A stretch of 64,000 nt of DNA from Saccharofermentans sp. GTDB taxonomy: Bacteria; Bacillota; Clostridia; Saccharofermentanales; Saccharofermentanaceae. Positions within the stretch are counted from its first letter, which is position 1; the number at the start of each line of letters is the position of its first letter. A program made the translations under genes and the position numbers. Location of the stretch: NCBI GenBank assembly GCA_024403695.1, contig JAKSRI010000001.1:124001-188000 (forward strand), read 5' to 3'. Positions 1 through 7,772 of this stretch are shown piece by piece. A model generated the notes under the pieces. It did no database searches and had not been told where the DNA came from. It saw only the letters and a list, made by a program, of their open reading frames with translations.

Positions 1-1249
1 TGTCAGAATACTGACGGAACTCGTCGAGAGTAAGGTCGTTAAGGGACTTACCGTTCTCGATACAGTAGTGAACGAGCTTACCTGAGATCTCGTGTGTGCT
101 TCTAAATGGAATACCCTTCTTAACGAGGTAGTCAGCGAGGTCAGTAGCGTTTGTGAATCCGCCAAGAGCTGCAGCTTCCATCTTATCTACACGAATTGTC
201 ATTGTCTTCATCATGCCGATGAATGGAACAAGAGCACCCTTAATAGTATCTACAACATCAAAGAGAGCTTCCTGAACTTCTTGCATATCCTTGTTATATG
301 CAAGTGGGAGACCCTTCATAACAACGAGAAGTGTCATGAGGTCACCGTAAACACGACCTGTCTTACCACGTGTAAGCTCAGCAACGTCTGGATTCTTCTT
401 CTGTGGCATCATGGAAGAGCCTGTAGAATAAGCATCGTCGAGCTCGTAGAATTTAAATTCCTGTGATGCATAGAGGATAATCTCCTCAGACATACGGGAG
501 AGGTGCATCATGAGAATAGACATACAGGATGCGAACTCGATAGCCCAGTCACGATCAGATACGCCATCAAGTGAGTTGTAAGTAACATCCTTCATACCGA
601 GCTGATCTGCAACAAACTTACGATCAAGTGGGTAAGTAGTACCTGCAAGTGCACCGGAACCAAGAGGAGAGATGTTTGTTCTCTCGATAGCCTGGTTAAG
701 ACGGTCAATATCACGTGAGAACATCTCGATATACGCACCAAGATAGTGAGCATAAGTAATTGGCTGTGCTCTCTGGAGGTGTGTGTAACCTGGCATGTAA
801 GTGGATGTGTGCTGCTTAGCCATGTCGATAAGTGTTGTCTTCAACTCATCGAGTAACTCTGAAATCTCCATAGCCTCGTCAACGCAGTAAAGTCTCTGGT
901 CGAGAGCTACCTGGTCATTACGTGAACGACCTGTGTGGAGACGCTTTCCCGCATCGCCAATACGATTAGTAAGTTCTTCCTCGATAAACATGTGGATGTC
1001 TTCCGCGTCGCTGTCGAAAGTGAGCACGCCGCTTTCGATGTCTGCCTTGATGGAGAGAAGTCCCTCTCGGATGTCATCAGCATCTTTCTGAGAAATGATG
1101 CCCTGCTTAGCAAGCATTGCTGAGTGTGCGATAGATCCTTCGATATCCTGAGAATACATTCTGCAGTCAAAAGGAAGGGAAGAGTTATAGTCATTTACTG
1201 CCTTATCGGTTGCTTTCTCGAAGCGACCAGCCCACATTTTCTTAGCCAT
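1..1249 (-). CDS. argH: Argininosuccinate lyase, C-terminus beyond window
   Basis: Last step of arginine synthesis: argininosuccinate to arginine plus fumarate, in the cytoplasm. The frame read leftwards from ATG at 1249 begins MAKKMWAGRFE and holds the superfamily signature GSSMMPQKKNPD plus the family segments GRSRNDQ and LPLAYNKDMQE. About 416 residues are present; the family is usually 450-470, so the C-terminus lies left of base 1. The start is set by AAGGAG seven bases upstream. It follows the GNAT acetyltransferase gene by 12 bases, so both are probably one transcript from the ArgR-box promoter near 1765-1791. I am sure of the family. Confidence 0.96.
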   Translation of the reverse strand, partial: MAKKMWAGRFEKATDKAVNDYNSSLPFDCRMYSQDIEGSIAHSAMLAKQGIISQKDADDIREGLLSIKADIESGVLTFDSDAEDIHMFIEEELTNRIGDAGKRLHTGRSRNDQVALDQRLYCVDEAMEISELLDELKTTLIDMAKQHTSTYMPGYTHLQRAQPITYAHYLGAYIEMFSRDIDRLNQAIERTNISPLGSGALAGTTYPLDRKFVADQLGMKDVTYNSLDGVSDRDWAIEFASCMSILMMHLSRMSEEIILYASQEFKFYELDDAYSTGSSMMPQKKNPDVAELTRGKTGRVYGDLMTLLVVMKGLPLAYNKDMQEVQEALFDVVDTIKGALVPFIGMMKTMTIRVDKMEAAALGGFTNATDLADYLVKKGIPFRSTHEISGKLVHYCIENGKSLNDLTLDEFRQYSD

Positions 1250-1261
1250 TATTAGGTCTCC

Positions 1262-1714
1262 TTATGTATCAATTCTTATTAAATCAATTAAAGCACGATT
1301 TCTGTAATTAATATCTTCTCTTACAGTAAAACCCTGTTTCTCCCAGAAAGCATTAGCACCCTCGTTACGTTTGAAAGTGAGGAGTAACACTTTACTGATT
1401 TTCTCGGCTTTAAGTGCTTCTAGTGCATGTTCAACTAACTTCTCACCAATACCTTGATGACGATAGTCAGGGTGGACACAAGTATGGTGGATAATCCCAC
1501 GTCTTCCATCGTGCCCACACATTATTGCACCAGTAATTATTTTACCACAATCGGACTCAGTTTCAGCGATAAATGATGTATTAGGATTACGCTTAAGATA
1601 ACTTGCGATTCCTTCTATGGAATCATCTACATCGTTAAATCCCATGCCTTTGCATGACATCCACATATTGTATAATTCGTCGTAATCTTCAATTGTCATT
1701 ACCCTGTAATTCAT
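1262..1714 (-). CDS. GNAT-family N-acetyltransferase in an argH operon
   Basis: A 150-residue single-domain acetyltransferase. The acetyl-CoA pyrophosphate-binding motif is visible in HPDYRHQGIGEKL (Q/R-x-x-G-x-G/A), followed by the FWEKQGF segment typical of motif B. An in-frame TTG-type extension to 1741 exists, but ATG 1714 has GGAGG five bases upstream and is the better start. The substrate cannot be read from the sequence. Sitting directly upstream of argH behind tandem ArgR boxes suggests a role in arginine metabolism; a short N-acetylglutamate synthase is one possibility (inference). Ribosomal-protein or small-molecule acetylation is equally compatible with the fold. Confidence 0.88.
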   Translation of the reverse strand: MNYRVMTIEDYDELYNMWMSCKGMGFNDVDDSIEGIASYLKRNPNTSFIAETESDCGKIITGAIMCGHDGRRGIIHHTCVHPDYRHQGIGEKLVEHALEALKAEKISKVLLLTFKRNEGANAFWEKQGFTVREDINYRNRALIDLIRIDT

Positions 1715-1724
1715 ATAACCTCCG

Positions 1725-1762
1725 AATGAATAAATATACATATAGTTGTATAAATATCCGAT
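1725..1762 (-). promoter_or_regulatory. Tandem ArgR (ARG) boxes
   Basis: Two 18-bp sites on the minus strand. The first, 1742 to 1725, fits WNTGNATWWWWATNCANW at every defined position. The second, 1762 to 1745, fits with one mismatch (CG for CA). Their centres are 20 bp apart, with a two-base gap, the classic spacing for one ArgR hexamer. They run from just downstream of the -10 box to just before the GGAGG of the acetyltransferase gene, so bound ArgR would block transcription of the GNAT-argH unit. Confidence 0.7.
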
Positions 1763-1764
1763 AT

Positions 1765-1791
1765 ATTATACCTTACACATACAAGCGTCAA
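1765..1791 (-). promoter_or_regulatory. Promoter of the GNAT-argH unit
   Basis: On the minus strand TTGACG (1791-1786) is followed after 15 bp by TATAAT (1770-1765). The spacer is short; reading the -10 as the overlapping TAATAT gives 17 bp. The ArgR boxes start immediately downstream. Confidence 0.5.
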
Positions 1792-1833
1792 TATTATAAT
1801 AAATAAATGATTTAAGCTTTAAGTTAATTGAGT

Positions 1834-1839
1834 TATAAT
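1834..1839 (+). promoter_or_regulatory. Probable -10 of the aminotransferase-htpG operon
   Basis: TATAAT at 1834-1839 with a poor -35 (TTTAAG, 1811-1816) 17 bp upstream. It lies 36 bases ahead of the aminotransferase start and is divergent from the GNAT-argH promoter. Confidence 0.4.
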
Positions 1840-1874
1840 TATTCCTATTGATTAAAGAATTATGGAGAATATAT

Positions 1875-2750
1875 ATGGCGTATCCAATGCTCGAAAGTCC
1901 ACTCGGAAATAAGTATTTTTATGATGGCAAATTGATTGACTGTGATTCCCAGGAAGCTAGAGACCTGGCTGTTCCTACAGAGGAAGTTACATATTATGAG
2001 ACTATCAGAATCAAAGATGGTGTAATGCTTTATTCTGAGGATCATTTGGCAAGACTTTATAAGTCAGTTATGGGTATTGAAGCTTTTGAGGTTGATGTAA
2101 ATAAGATTGGAGACGACTGCAGAAGCTTTCTTAAGGATATCGGCTACAATGTAGATTATAGCGGTAATCTTCGTATCGTATTAACTAAAACACACTTGCT
2201 TATCCATATTTGTGAAGCCAATATTCCTACTCAGGATAAGTTCGATAATGGTATTAATTCTCTTACATTGCAGTGGGAGAGAGTAGCACCTAACATTAAG
2301 GTTTTCCGTGGTGATTATAAGCAGGCGGTTGCTGACACTTTCGCACGCGAGAACTCTGATGGACACCCTTATGAGATTGTGCTTTGTGATAATGAGGGCA
2401 AGTACTATGAGGGTAGCAAGTCTAACCTTTTCGTAATCGTTGATAACAAGGTTTATTCCGCACCTGATGAGAAGATTCTTCTCGGAATCACACGTAACCG
2501 TGTTATGAGTTCACTTGCTAATAGTGGCGCAGAGCTTGTTATAGGTACTTTTACTATGGATGAGATGGTGGCACTTAAGGAGCAGGGCCATGATGTGGCG
2601 CTCTTTGTAAGTAGCACACCTTTTGATATTTTGCCTATTAAGCGCATTGATGATGTGGTATTTGATTCTGCTTCTAATCCACTTCTTAAGAAGATTTCAG
2701 CGGATTATGTGGCTGCTGCAGACAAGTACATTCGCGATCACAGATTTTAA
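1875..2750 (+). CDS. Class IV PLP aminotransferase (BCAT / aminodeoxychorismate lyase-like)
   Basis: A 291-residue fold-type IV PLP enzyme. The pattern FRGDYKQ carries the likely Schiff-base lysine, and YEGSKSNLFVI is the conserved E-G-S-x-S-N-L/V-F cofactor segment. Family members transaminate branched-chain or D-amino acids, or cleave aminodeoxychorismate; sequence alone does not decide. ATG 1875 is chosen over an upstream in-frame start at 1848 because GGAG sits seven bases ahead of it. It is followed by htpG after 18 bases and is probably co-transcribed with it. Confidence 0.85.
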   Translation: MAYPMLESPLGNKYFYDGKLIDCDSQEARDLAVPTEEVTYYETIRIKDGVMLYSEDHLARLYKSVMGIEAFEVDVNKIGDDCRSFLKDIGYNVDYSGNLRIVLTKTHLLIHICEANIPTQDKFDNGINSLTLQWERVAPNIKVFRGDYKQAVADTFARENSDGHPYEIVLCDNEGKYYEGSKSNLFVIVDNKVYSAPDEKILLGITRNRVMSSLANSGAELVIGTFTMDEMVALKEQGHDVALFVSSTPFDILPIKRIDDVVFDSASNPLLKKISADYVAAADKYIRDHRF

Positions 2751-2768
2751 TTTTGGAGGTTATATAAA

Positions 2769-4679
2769 ATGGATGTAAAAAACGGAAAGGTGTCGGTAAC
2801 TACTGAAAATATTTTTCCGATTATCAGACAGTGGCTTTATTCCGACCAGGATATCTTTGTAAGAGAGCTTGTTTCTAACTGTAGTGACGCTATCGCTAAG
2901 TATAAGCGCCTTGTAGAGCTTGGTAAGGCTGATGAGGGCGCTACTAATGACCAGGACTATAGAATTAACGTATTCTATGATGACGATGCAAAGACACTTG
3001 CATTTGAGGATAATGGAATCGGTATGACAGCTGAGGAGATTGATAAGTACATCAATCAGATTGCGTTCTCTGGTGCTTTGGACTTCGTAACTAAGTATCA
3101 GGAGCAGTCCACAGATAAGTCTGGTATTATCGGTCACTTCGGTCTTGGTTTCTACTCTGCATTTATGGTTGCTGATGAGGTTTCTATCGAGACTAAGAGC
3201 TTCGTAGAGGGCGAGTCAGCTGTTAAGTGGACTTCCGCTGATGGTATGGAGTACACAGTTGAGGGTTCTGACAAGGAGGGACGTGGTACTTTAATTACTA
3301 TCAAGCTCTCTGAGGAAGCACAGAAGATTTTCGACGCCGGCACACTTCGCATGACACTTAGAAAGTACTGCTCTTTTGTTCCTGCTGATCTTTACTTTAT
3401 TGATAAGAAGGCTGACAGACTTCACGCAGAGTCTGAGGAGAAGCGCCGTAAGGAAGCTGAGGAGAAGGGTGAAGAGTTTAAGCCTAATGATATAGCTTAT
3501 GCTCCAATTAATAACAAGTCACCACTTTGGGCAAAGGCTCCATCTGAGTGTACAGAAGAAGAATACAAGCAGTTCTATCACTCTGTATTTAACGATGGCC
3601 GTGATCCTCTTTTCTGGATTCACCTTAACATGGATTACCCATTTACTTTGCAGGGTATTTTGTATTTCCCTAAGACAGATAATGTATATCAGTCACTTGA
3701 GGGCAGAATCAAGATTTATAACCATCAGGTATTCGTAGCAGATAACATCGAGGAAATTATTCCTGATTTCTTGTTCTTGCTTCAGGGTTGCCTTGACTGT
3801 TCTGATCTCCCACTTAACGTTTCACGTTCTGCACTCCAGCAGGATGAGTATGTTAAGAAGCTCTCTGCTCATATCATTAAGAAGGTTTCTGATAAGGTTA
3901 ACAGCCTCTTTAAGAATGACCGCGAGACTTATGAGAAGTACTGGTCTGACATCTCCGTATTTGTTAAGTACGGCATGATGAAAGAAGAGAAGTTCTGCGA
4001 CAAGGTTAAGAGTGCACTTCTTTTCAAGACTGTTGATGATAAGAAGTTAACTATCGAAGAGCTTACAAAGGATAAGAAGACAGTTAAGTATTCTACTGAT
4101 CCTAAGACACAGGCTGCTTATGTTTCCATGGCTGCTAAGGAAGGCTATGACGTTGTAGTTCTCGACGAGGAAATCGACAACAACTTCATCTCGTTCCTCG
4201 AGTACAAGTTCCAGGATTACAAGTTCCAGAGCGTTGATGCAGAGCTTTCCGGTTCCGATTCTGACGAGGAGACAAAGAATAAGCTCCAGGCTTTCTTCCG
4301 TAAGGCAGTAAATGACGAGAAGCTTGTTGTGTCTGCGAAAGCAATGGGTGCGGATAACATGCCTGCGTTCATCGTAGAGCCAGAGCTTAACCGCCGTATG
4401 CAGGAAATGAAGCGTCAGTATGAGATGATGAACATCCCACTTCCTGATAATGATATGTATGACCTTAAGCTTAACCTCGTAGTTAATACAGATTCTGATC
4501 TTATAACAAAGCTTTCTGCACTTGACTCCATGGGTACTAAGGAAGAGGAGACAAACCGTCTTGCACAGCATATCTACGATCAGGCTATGCTTGCTCATGG
4601 TTCTCTTGATTCTGAGGGGCTTCAGAGATTCCTCGCATATAACTCAGAACTTTTGTCCAAGAATATGGATAATATCTAA
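2769..4679 (+). CDS. htpG: Molecular chaperone HtpG (Hsp90)
   Basis: ATP-dependent cytoplasmic chaperone, 636 residues, full family length. The N-terminal GHKL ATPase motifs are intact: ELVSNCSDA (Asn-box), DNGIGM, and GHFGLGFYSAF (ATP lid). The charged linker is short and the C-terminal dimerisation region is present, without the eukaryotic MEEVD tail, as expected in bacteria. GGAGG precedes the ATG by about eight bases. It lies between a PLP aminotransferase and a GH13 enzyme with gaps of 18 and 21 bases. No CIRCE or CtsR site is visible in the short upstream gap. Confidence 0.97.
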   Translation: MDVKNGKVSVTTENIFPIIRQWLYSDQDIFVRELVSNCSDAIAKYKRLVELGKADEGATNDQDYRINVFYDDDAKTLAFEDNGIGMTAEEIDKYINQIAFSGALDFVTKYQEQSTDKSGIIGHFGLGFYSAFMVADEVSIETKSFVEGESAVKWTSADGMEYTVEGSDKEGRGTLITIKLSEEAQKIFDAGTLRMTLRKYCSFVPADLYFIDKKADRLHAESEEKRRKEAEEKGEEFKPNDIAYAPINNKSPLWAKAPSECTEEEYKQFYHSVFNDGRDPLFWIHLNMDYPFTLQGILYFPKTDNVYQSLEGRIKIYNHQVFVADNIEEIIPDFLFLLQGCLDCSDLPLNVSRSALQQDEYVKKLSAHIIKKVSDKVNSLFKNDRETYEKYWSDISVFVKYGMMKEEKFCDKVKSALLFKTVDDKKLTIEELTKDKKTVKYSTDPKTQAAYVSMAAKEGYDVVVLDEEIDNNFISFLEYKFQDYKFQSVDAELSGSDSDEETKNKLQAFFRKAVNDEKLVVSAKAMGADNMPAFIVEPELNRRMQEMKRQYEMMNIPLPDNDMYDLKLNLVVNTDSDLITKLSALDSMGTKEEETNRLAQHIYDQAMLAHGSLDSEGLQRFLAYNSELLSKNMDNI

Positions 4680-4700
4680 TAGTAAGGAAATAGTTATAAT

Positions 4701-6011
4701 ATGTGGCATGAAGAAGCAGTTTTTTATCAGATTTATCCGCTCGGTTTTTGTGGAGCGCCTTTCGAGAACGATGGTAAATTAGAGCATCGTATCCTTAAGG
4801 TGATTGACTGGATTCCTCATCTTGTTAAGCTCAATATCAATGCGGTTTATTTCTCACCTGTATTCGAGTCTGACACTCACGGCTATAACACTCGTGATTA
4901 TTCTAAGATTGATTGTCGTCTCGGAACTAATGAGGACTTTAAAAAGGTTGTAGAAGAGCTTCACAAGAATAATATCAAGGTTGTGCTTGATGGTGTGTTT
5001 AACCATGTTGGACGTGGTTTCTGGGCTTTCCAGGACGTGCGCGAGAAGAGATGGGATTCTCCTTATAAGGATTGGTTCCATATCTCATTTGACGGTAACT
5101 CCAACTATAACGATGGTCTCTGGTATGAGGGTTGGGAAGGTAACTTTGACCTGGTAAAGCTTAATCTTCGTAATCAGCAGGTTATTGATCATCTGTTCGA
5201 GAATATGGTTAAGTGGGTTAAGGAATTCGATATTGATGGACTTCGCCTTGATGTAGCTTACTGCCTTGATCGCGATTTCCTGCATTATCTTAGAAACTTT
5301 GCTAACGATATTAAGCCTGAGTTCGCGCTTATTGGTGAGCTTCTTCACGGTGATTACAAGCAGTGGGTTAATGACGGAATGCTTCATTCCTGTACTAACT
5401 ACGCAGCATATAAGGGCCTTTTCAGTTCCTTTAACTGCATGAATATGTTCGAGATTGTTAACACTCTGATTCAGCAGTTTGGCCCTGAGAACTGGAGTTG
5501 GTTCCGTGGTCTGCACCTTATGTCTTTCGTAGATAACCATGACGTAACACGTGTTGCTTCCGTTCTGCAGAACCCTAACCATCTGCCGCTGATTTATACC
5601 ATGGCCTTTGGTATGCCTGGTTTCCCATGCGTTTACTACGGTTCTGAGTGGGGCACCCAGGCACGAAAGGAAGACGGTGACCCAGCACTTCGCGTTTCTT
5701 TTGAGAAGCCAGAGTGGAACGGCCTGACTGACCACATTGCTAAGCTTGCTGAGATTAAGCATAACTCTAAGGCGCTGTGTCATGGTCACTTTGTTAAGAA
5801 AGTGCTTACTAATCACCAGTGCATTTTTGAGCGTATGGTGGATGGTGAGAGAATTCTGGTATGCATTAATGCTGGTGATTATGAGTACACTGCGCACTTT
5901 GATGCTGGATGCGGATGTGCAGTTGATTTGCTTACAGGTAATAACTTCGATTTTGGTGGTGGTACTAAGCTTCCTCCATATAGTAGCTTCATTCTTAAGT
6001 GTGAACGCTAA
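4701..6011 (+). CDS. GH13 alpha-amylase-family glycosidase, cytoplasmic
   Basis: A 436-residue retaining glycosidase of the alpha-amylase clan. The four conserved regions are visible: DGVFNHVG (region I), GLRLDVAYC with nucleophile D184, LIGELLHG with acid/base E213, and FVDNHDVTR with D281. There is no signal peptide and no N-terminal carbohydrate-binding domain, so it probably acts on imported or stored maltodextrins inside the cell. It could be a cyclomaltodextrinase, maltogenic amylase or alpha-glucosidase; the exact specificity is not readable. It ends its operon at the hairpin 6037-6080. Confidence 0.9.
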   Translation: MWHEEAVFYQIYPLGFCGAPFENDGKLEHRILKVIDWIPHLVKLNINAVYFSPVFESDTHGYNTRDYSKIDCRLGTNEDFKKVVEELHKNNIKVVLDGVFNHVGRGFWAFQDVREKRWDSPYKDWFHISFDGNSNYNDGLWYEGWEGNFDLVKLNLRNQQVIDHLFENMVKWVKEFDIDGLRLDVAYCLDRDFLHYLRNFANDIKPEFALIGELLHGDYKQWVNDGMLHSCTNYAAYKGLFSSFNCMNMFEIVNTLIQQFGPENWSWFRGLHLMSFVDNHDVTRVASVLQNPNHLPLIYTMAFGMPGFPCVYYGSEWGTQARKEDGDPALRVSFEKPEWNGLTDHIAKLAEIKHNSKALCHGHFVKKVLTNHQCIFERMVDGERILVCINAGDYEYTAHFDAGCGCAVDLLTGNNFDFGGGTKLPPYSSFILKCER

Positions 6012-6036
6012 TAAGTACTATTAAAAGGACAGTAAT

Positions 6037-6087
6037 CCTCCTGGTTAGTGATACAATAAGTTGTGTTACTAATCGGGAGGTTTTTAT
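6037..6087 (+). terminator. 20-bp hairpin terminator carrying the next gene's Shine-Dalgarno
   Basis: Bases 6037-6056 pair without interruption with 6061-6080 (20 pairs, four of them G-U) around the tetraloop 6057-6060, followed by TTTTTATTT. This is a canonical intrinsic terminator for the upstream operon. The last six bases of the 3' arm (GGGAGG, 6075-6080) are also the only ribosome binding site for the TTG-started gene at 6088, so the folded arm would hide it. Confidence 0.85.
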
Positions 6088-6603
6088 TTGAACGGTCAGA
6101 AATATGAGAAGAGGGTAGCTTCATATCTTAGAGGTAAAGGGTATAAGAAGGTTGCTATTACTAAGACTTCAGGCGACTATGGCGTGGACATAGTTGCTAA
6201 TAAGATGTTCCATAAATATGCTGTTCAGTGTAAATATTATGCCAAGCCGGTTGGTATTAGTGCAGTTCAGCAGGTTGTAGCGGGAATGGCCTATTATGAA
6301 TGTGATCGCGCCATGGTAGTTACTAATTCTACGTTTACCAGACAGGCAAAGCAGCTTGCTGAGCATAACGGGGTAGTGCTGTTGGAGAAGGTTAATCCTA
6401 GAAGTACTTTGCTTACAATATTCCTGCTACGTGTTATGGCTATTTTGTCGTTGTATATCCTGTACATAATGGGGTATAGAGCTACTGTGTATTGTATTAT
6501 TGCTGTTGCGGTTTTATTACTATGGCTTGGTTTGTATCTTAAGTATCTGGTTTATAAGGAGCGTAAGGAAATTGTTCCGGAAGAAGATATGGAAGAGTTA
6601 TAA
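6088..6603 (+). CDS. Mrr-like restriction-endonuclease-fold membrane protein
   Basis: 171 residues. The first 100 match the Mrr-type PD-(D/E)XK domain: a G-x-x-Y-E-x-x-V-A opening, SGDYGVDI with catalytic D34, and VQCKYY giving Q47-x-K49 as the QxK variant of the metal-binding motif. Two hydrophobic helices follow (about 107-126 and 133-155), so the nuclease domain would be membrane-anchored on the cytoplasmic side. The start is TTG with GGGAGG seven bases upstream; no in-frame ATG would keep the domain whole. Family members cleave modified DNA or process DNA; no methylase is nearby, so a classical restriction role is unsupported. Confidence 0.85.
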   Translation: MNGQKYEKRVASYLRGKGYKKVAITKTSGDYGVDIVANKMFHKYAVQCKYYAKPVGISAVQQVVAGMAYYECDRAMVVTNSTFTRQAKQLAEHNGVVLLEKVNPRSTLLTIFLLRVMAILSLYILYIMGYRATVYCIIAVAVLLLWLGLYLKYLVYKERKEIVPEEDMEEL

Positions 6604-6618
6604 TAAATCATACTTTTT

Positions 6619-6627
6619 TGATATAAT
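6619..6627 (+). promoter_or_regulatory. Extended -10 promoter of the first acidic lipoprotein
   Basis: TGATATAAT (TGN plus TATAAT) 30 bases ahead of the ATG at 6658. The same nine bases stand before the paralogue at 7773, which supports both. Confidence 0.65.
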
Positions 6628-6657
6628 TTATCTAGTTTTCGAATTGGAGGAATAGAT

Positions 6658-7650
6658 ATGAAGACAAGAAAAATTGTTGCACTTGTACTTTGCGCATCTA
6701 TGATGATGGGTGTATTTGCAGGTTGTAGTAAGGTTAACAAAGTAAATAACAAGAAGATGGAAAAGGCTGCTAATAAGCTTGATATCGATGTTATTGATGA
6801 TGTTGATGATATGGATGATGTTGATCCTGAAGATGGCGTTCTTTTAACTCTTGATAAGGATGCACTTGAAGATCTTCTTGAGGATGTTGATTCTGATGAT
6901 ATTGATGAAGTTATCGATGTTCTTAATGATTATCTCGATACTGATATGGAATTCGATATTGATGAGATTGAAGAGGTCTCTTTGTTCGCTTATGGTGACG
7001 GTGAAGAGAATATGGCTATTGTTGCTTATATCGATATCGGTAATGACGAATTAGCTGGTCAGTTATTTAATGGAATCGTTGATATGCAGGATGATGTAAA
7101 CGACTTTATTGAAGATGTAGCTGATGAGTATGATGTTGATGCTTTGGAAGATTTTGAGTTTAACCTTAAGAAGTTTTCTAAGGATGAGTATTATTTCAAT
7201 GGTAAGAATAAGGGTTATCTGAAGTTTGGTACAAATAAGGATGATTTGATTGAAACTATGGAAGAGTTTCTTGATGAGTATGGTTCTGACCTCGGTGCTT
7301 CCAAGTCTGATATAAAGGATGCAAAGAAGAGTCTTAAAAAAGAGATTAAGTTTGAAACTGCTGGTTTTGGAATCTATTTTAATGGTTCTTCAATTGTTGT
7401 AACATTCATTTTTGCTGAAGATGATGATTTCATTAATGATTATGAGACATTTATGAAGACAATAGGTCTTGATTCTGTTACTAAGCAGAAGTTATCTGAT
7501 TACAGTAAAGAGCTTATACTTCCAGTAGGTTTGGTTTCTTTTGCTAATATTGCTTCTTATATAGCAAAAGCTCAGTATGCTGCATCTCAGGTAGAGGCTC
7601 ATAACAGTGAAATTGATAAAGTTGTAGCTGAAATAGAGGCAAATTCATAA
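6658..7650 (+). CDS. Acidic lipoprotein of unknown function, copy 1
   Basis: 330 residues. The signal peptide MKTRKIVALVLC... ends in a lipobox with lipidated C23 (GVFAGCSK), so the protein is anchored on the outer face of the membrane. The next 70 residues are strikingly rich in Asp and Glu (runs such as IDDVDDMDDVD). A segment FNLKKFSKDEYYFNGKNKGYLKFG is conserved with the downstream paralogue, as are VYFNGSSIVVTF-like and YETFMKTIGL-like segments. I do not recognise a described family. It has its own promoter and terminator. The acidity would allow cation binding, but nothing proves it. Confidence 0.85.
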   Translation: MKTRKIVALVLCASMMMGVFAGCSKVNKVNNKKMEKAANKLDIDVIDDVDDMDDVDPEDGVLLTLDKDALEDLLEDVDSDDIDEVIDVLNDYLDTDMEFDIDEIEEVSLFAYGDGEENMAIVAYIDIGNDELAGQLFNGIVDMQDDVNDFIEDVADEYDVDALEDFEFNLKKFSKDEYYFNGKNKGYLKFGTNKDDLIETMEEFLDEYGSDLGASKSDIKDAKKSLKKEIKFETAGFGIYFNGSSIVVTFIFAEDDDFINDYETFMKTIGLDSVTKQKLSDYSKELILPVGLVSFANIASYIAKAQYAASQVEAHNSEIDKVVAEIEANS

Positions 7651-7679
7651 ATAACGTTCACTATTTAACTATTTATAAG

Positions 7680-7718
7680 CACCGAAAGTGGTAAGTTTAT
7701 CATTTTCGGTGTTTTTTT
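7680..7718 (+). terminator. Intrinsic terminator between the lipoprotein genes
   Basis: CACCGAAAGTG (7680-7690) pairs with CATTTTCGGTG (7701-7711, one G-U), followed by seven T. Confidence 0.9.
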
Positions 7719-7730
7719 ATATAGATAATT

Positions 7731-7739
7731 TGATATAAT
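7731..7739 (+). promoter_or_regulatory. Extended -10 promoter of the second acidic lipoprotein
   Basis: TGATATAAT, identical to the element before the first copy, 33 bases upstream of the ATG at 7773 and just after the terminator. Confidence 0.65.
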
Positions 7740-7772
7740 TCGTTTGTATCTTACTAATGGAGGTTACTATTA

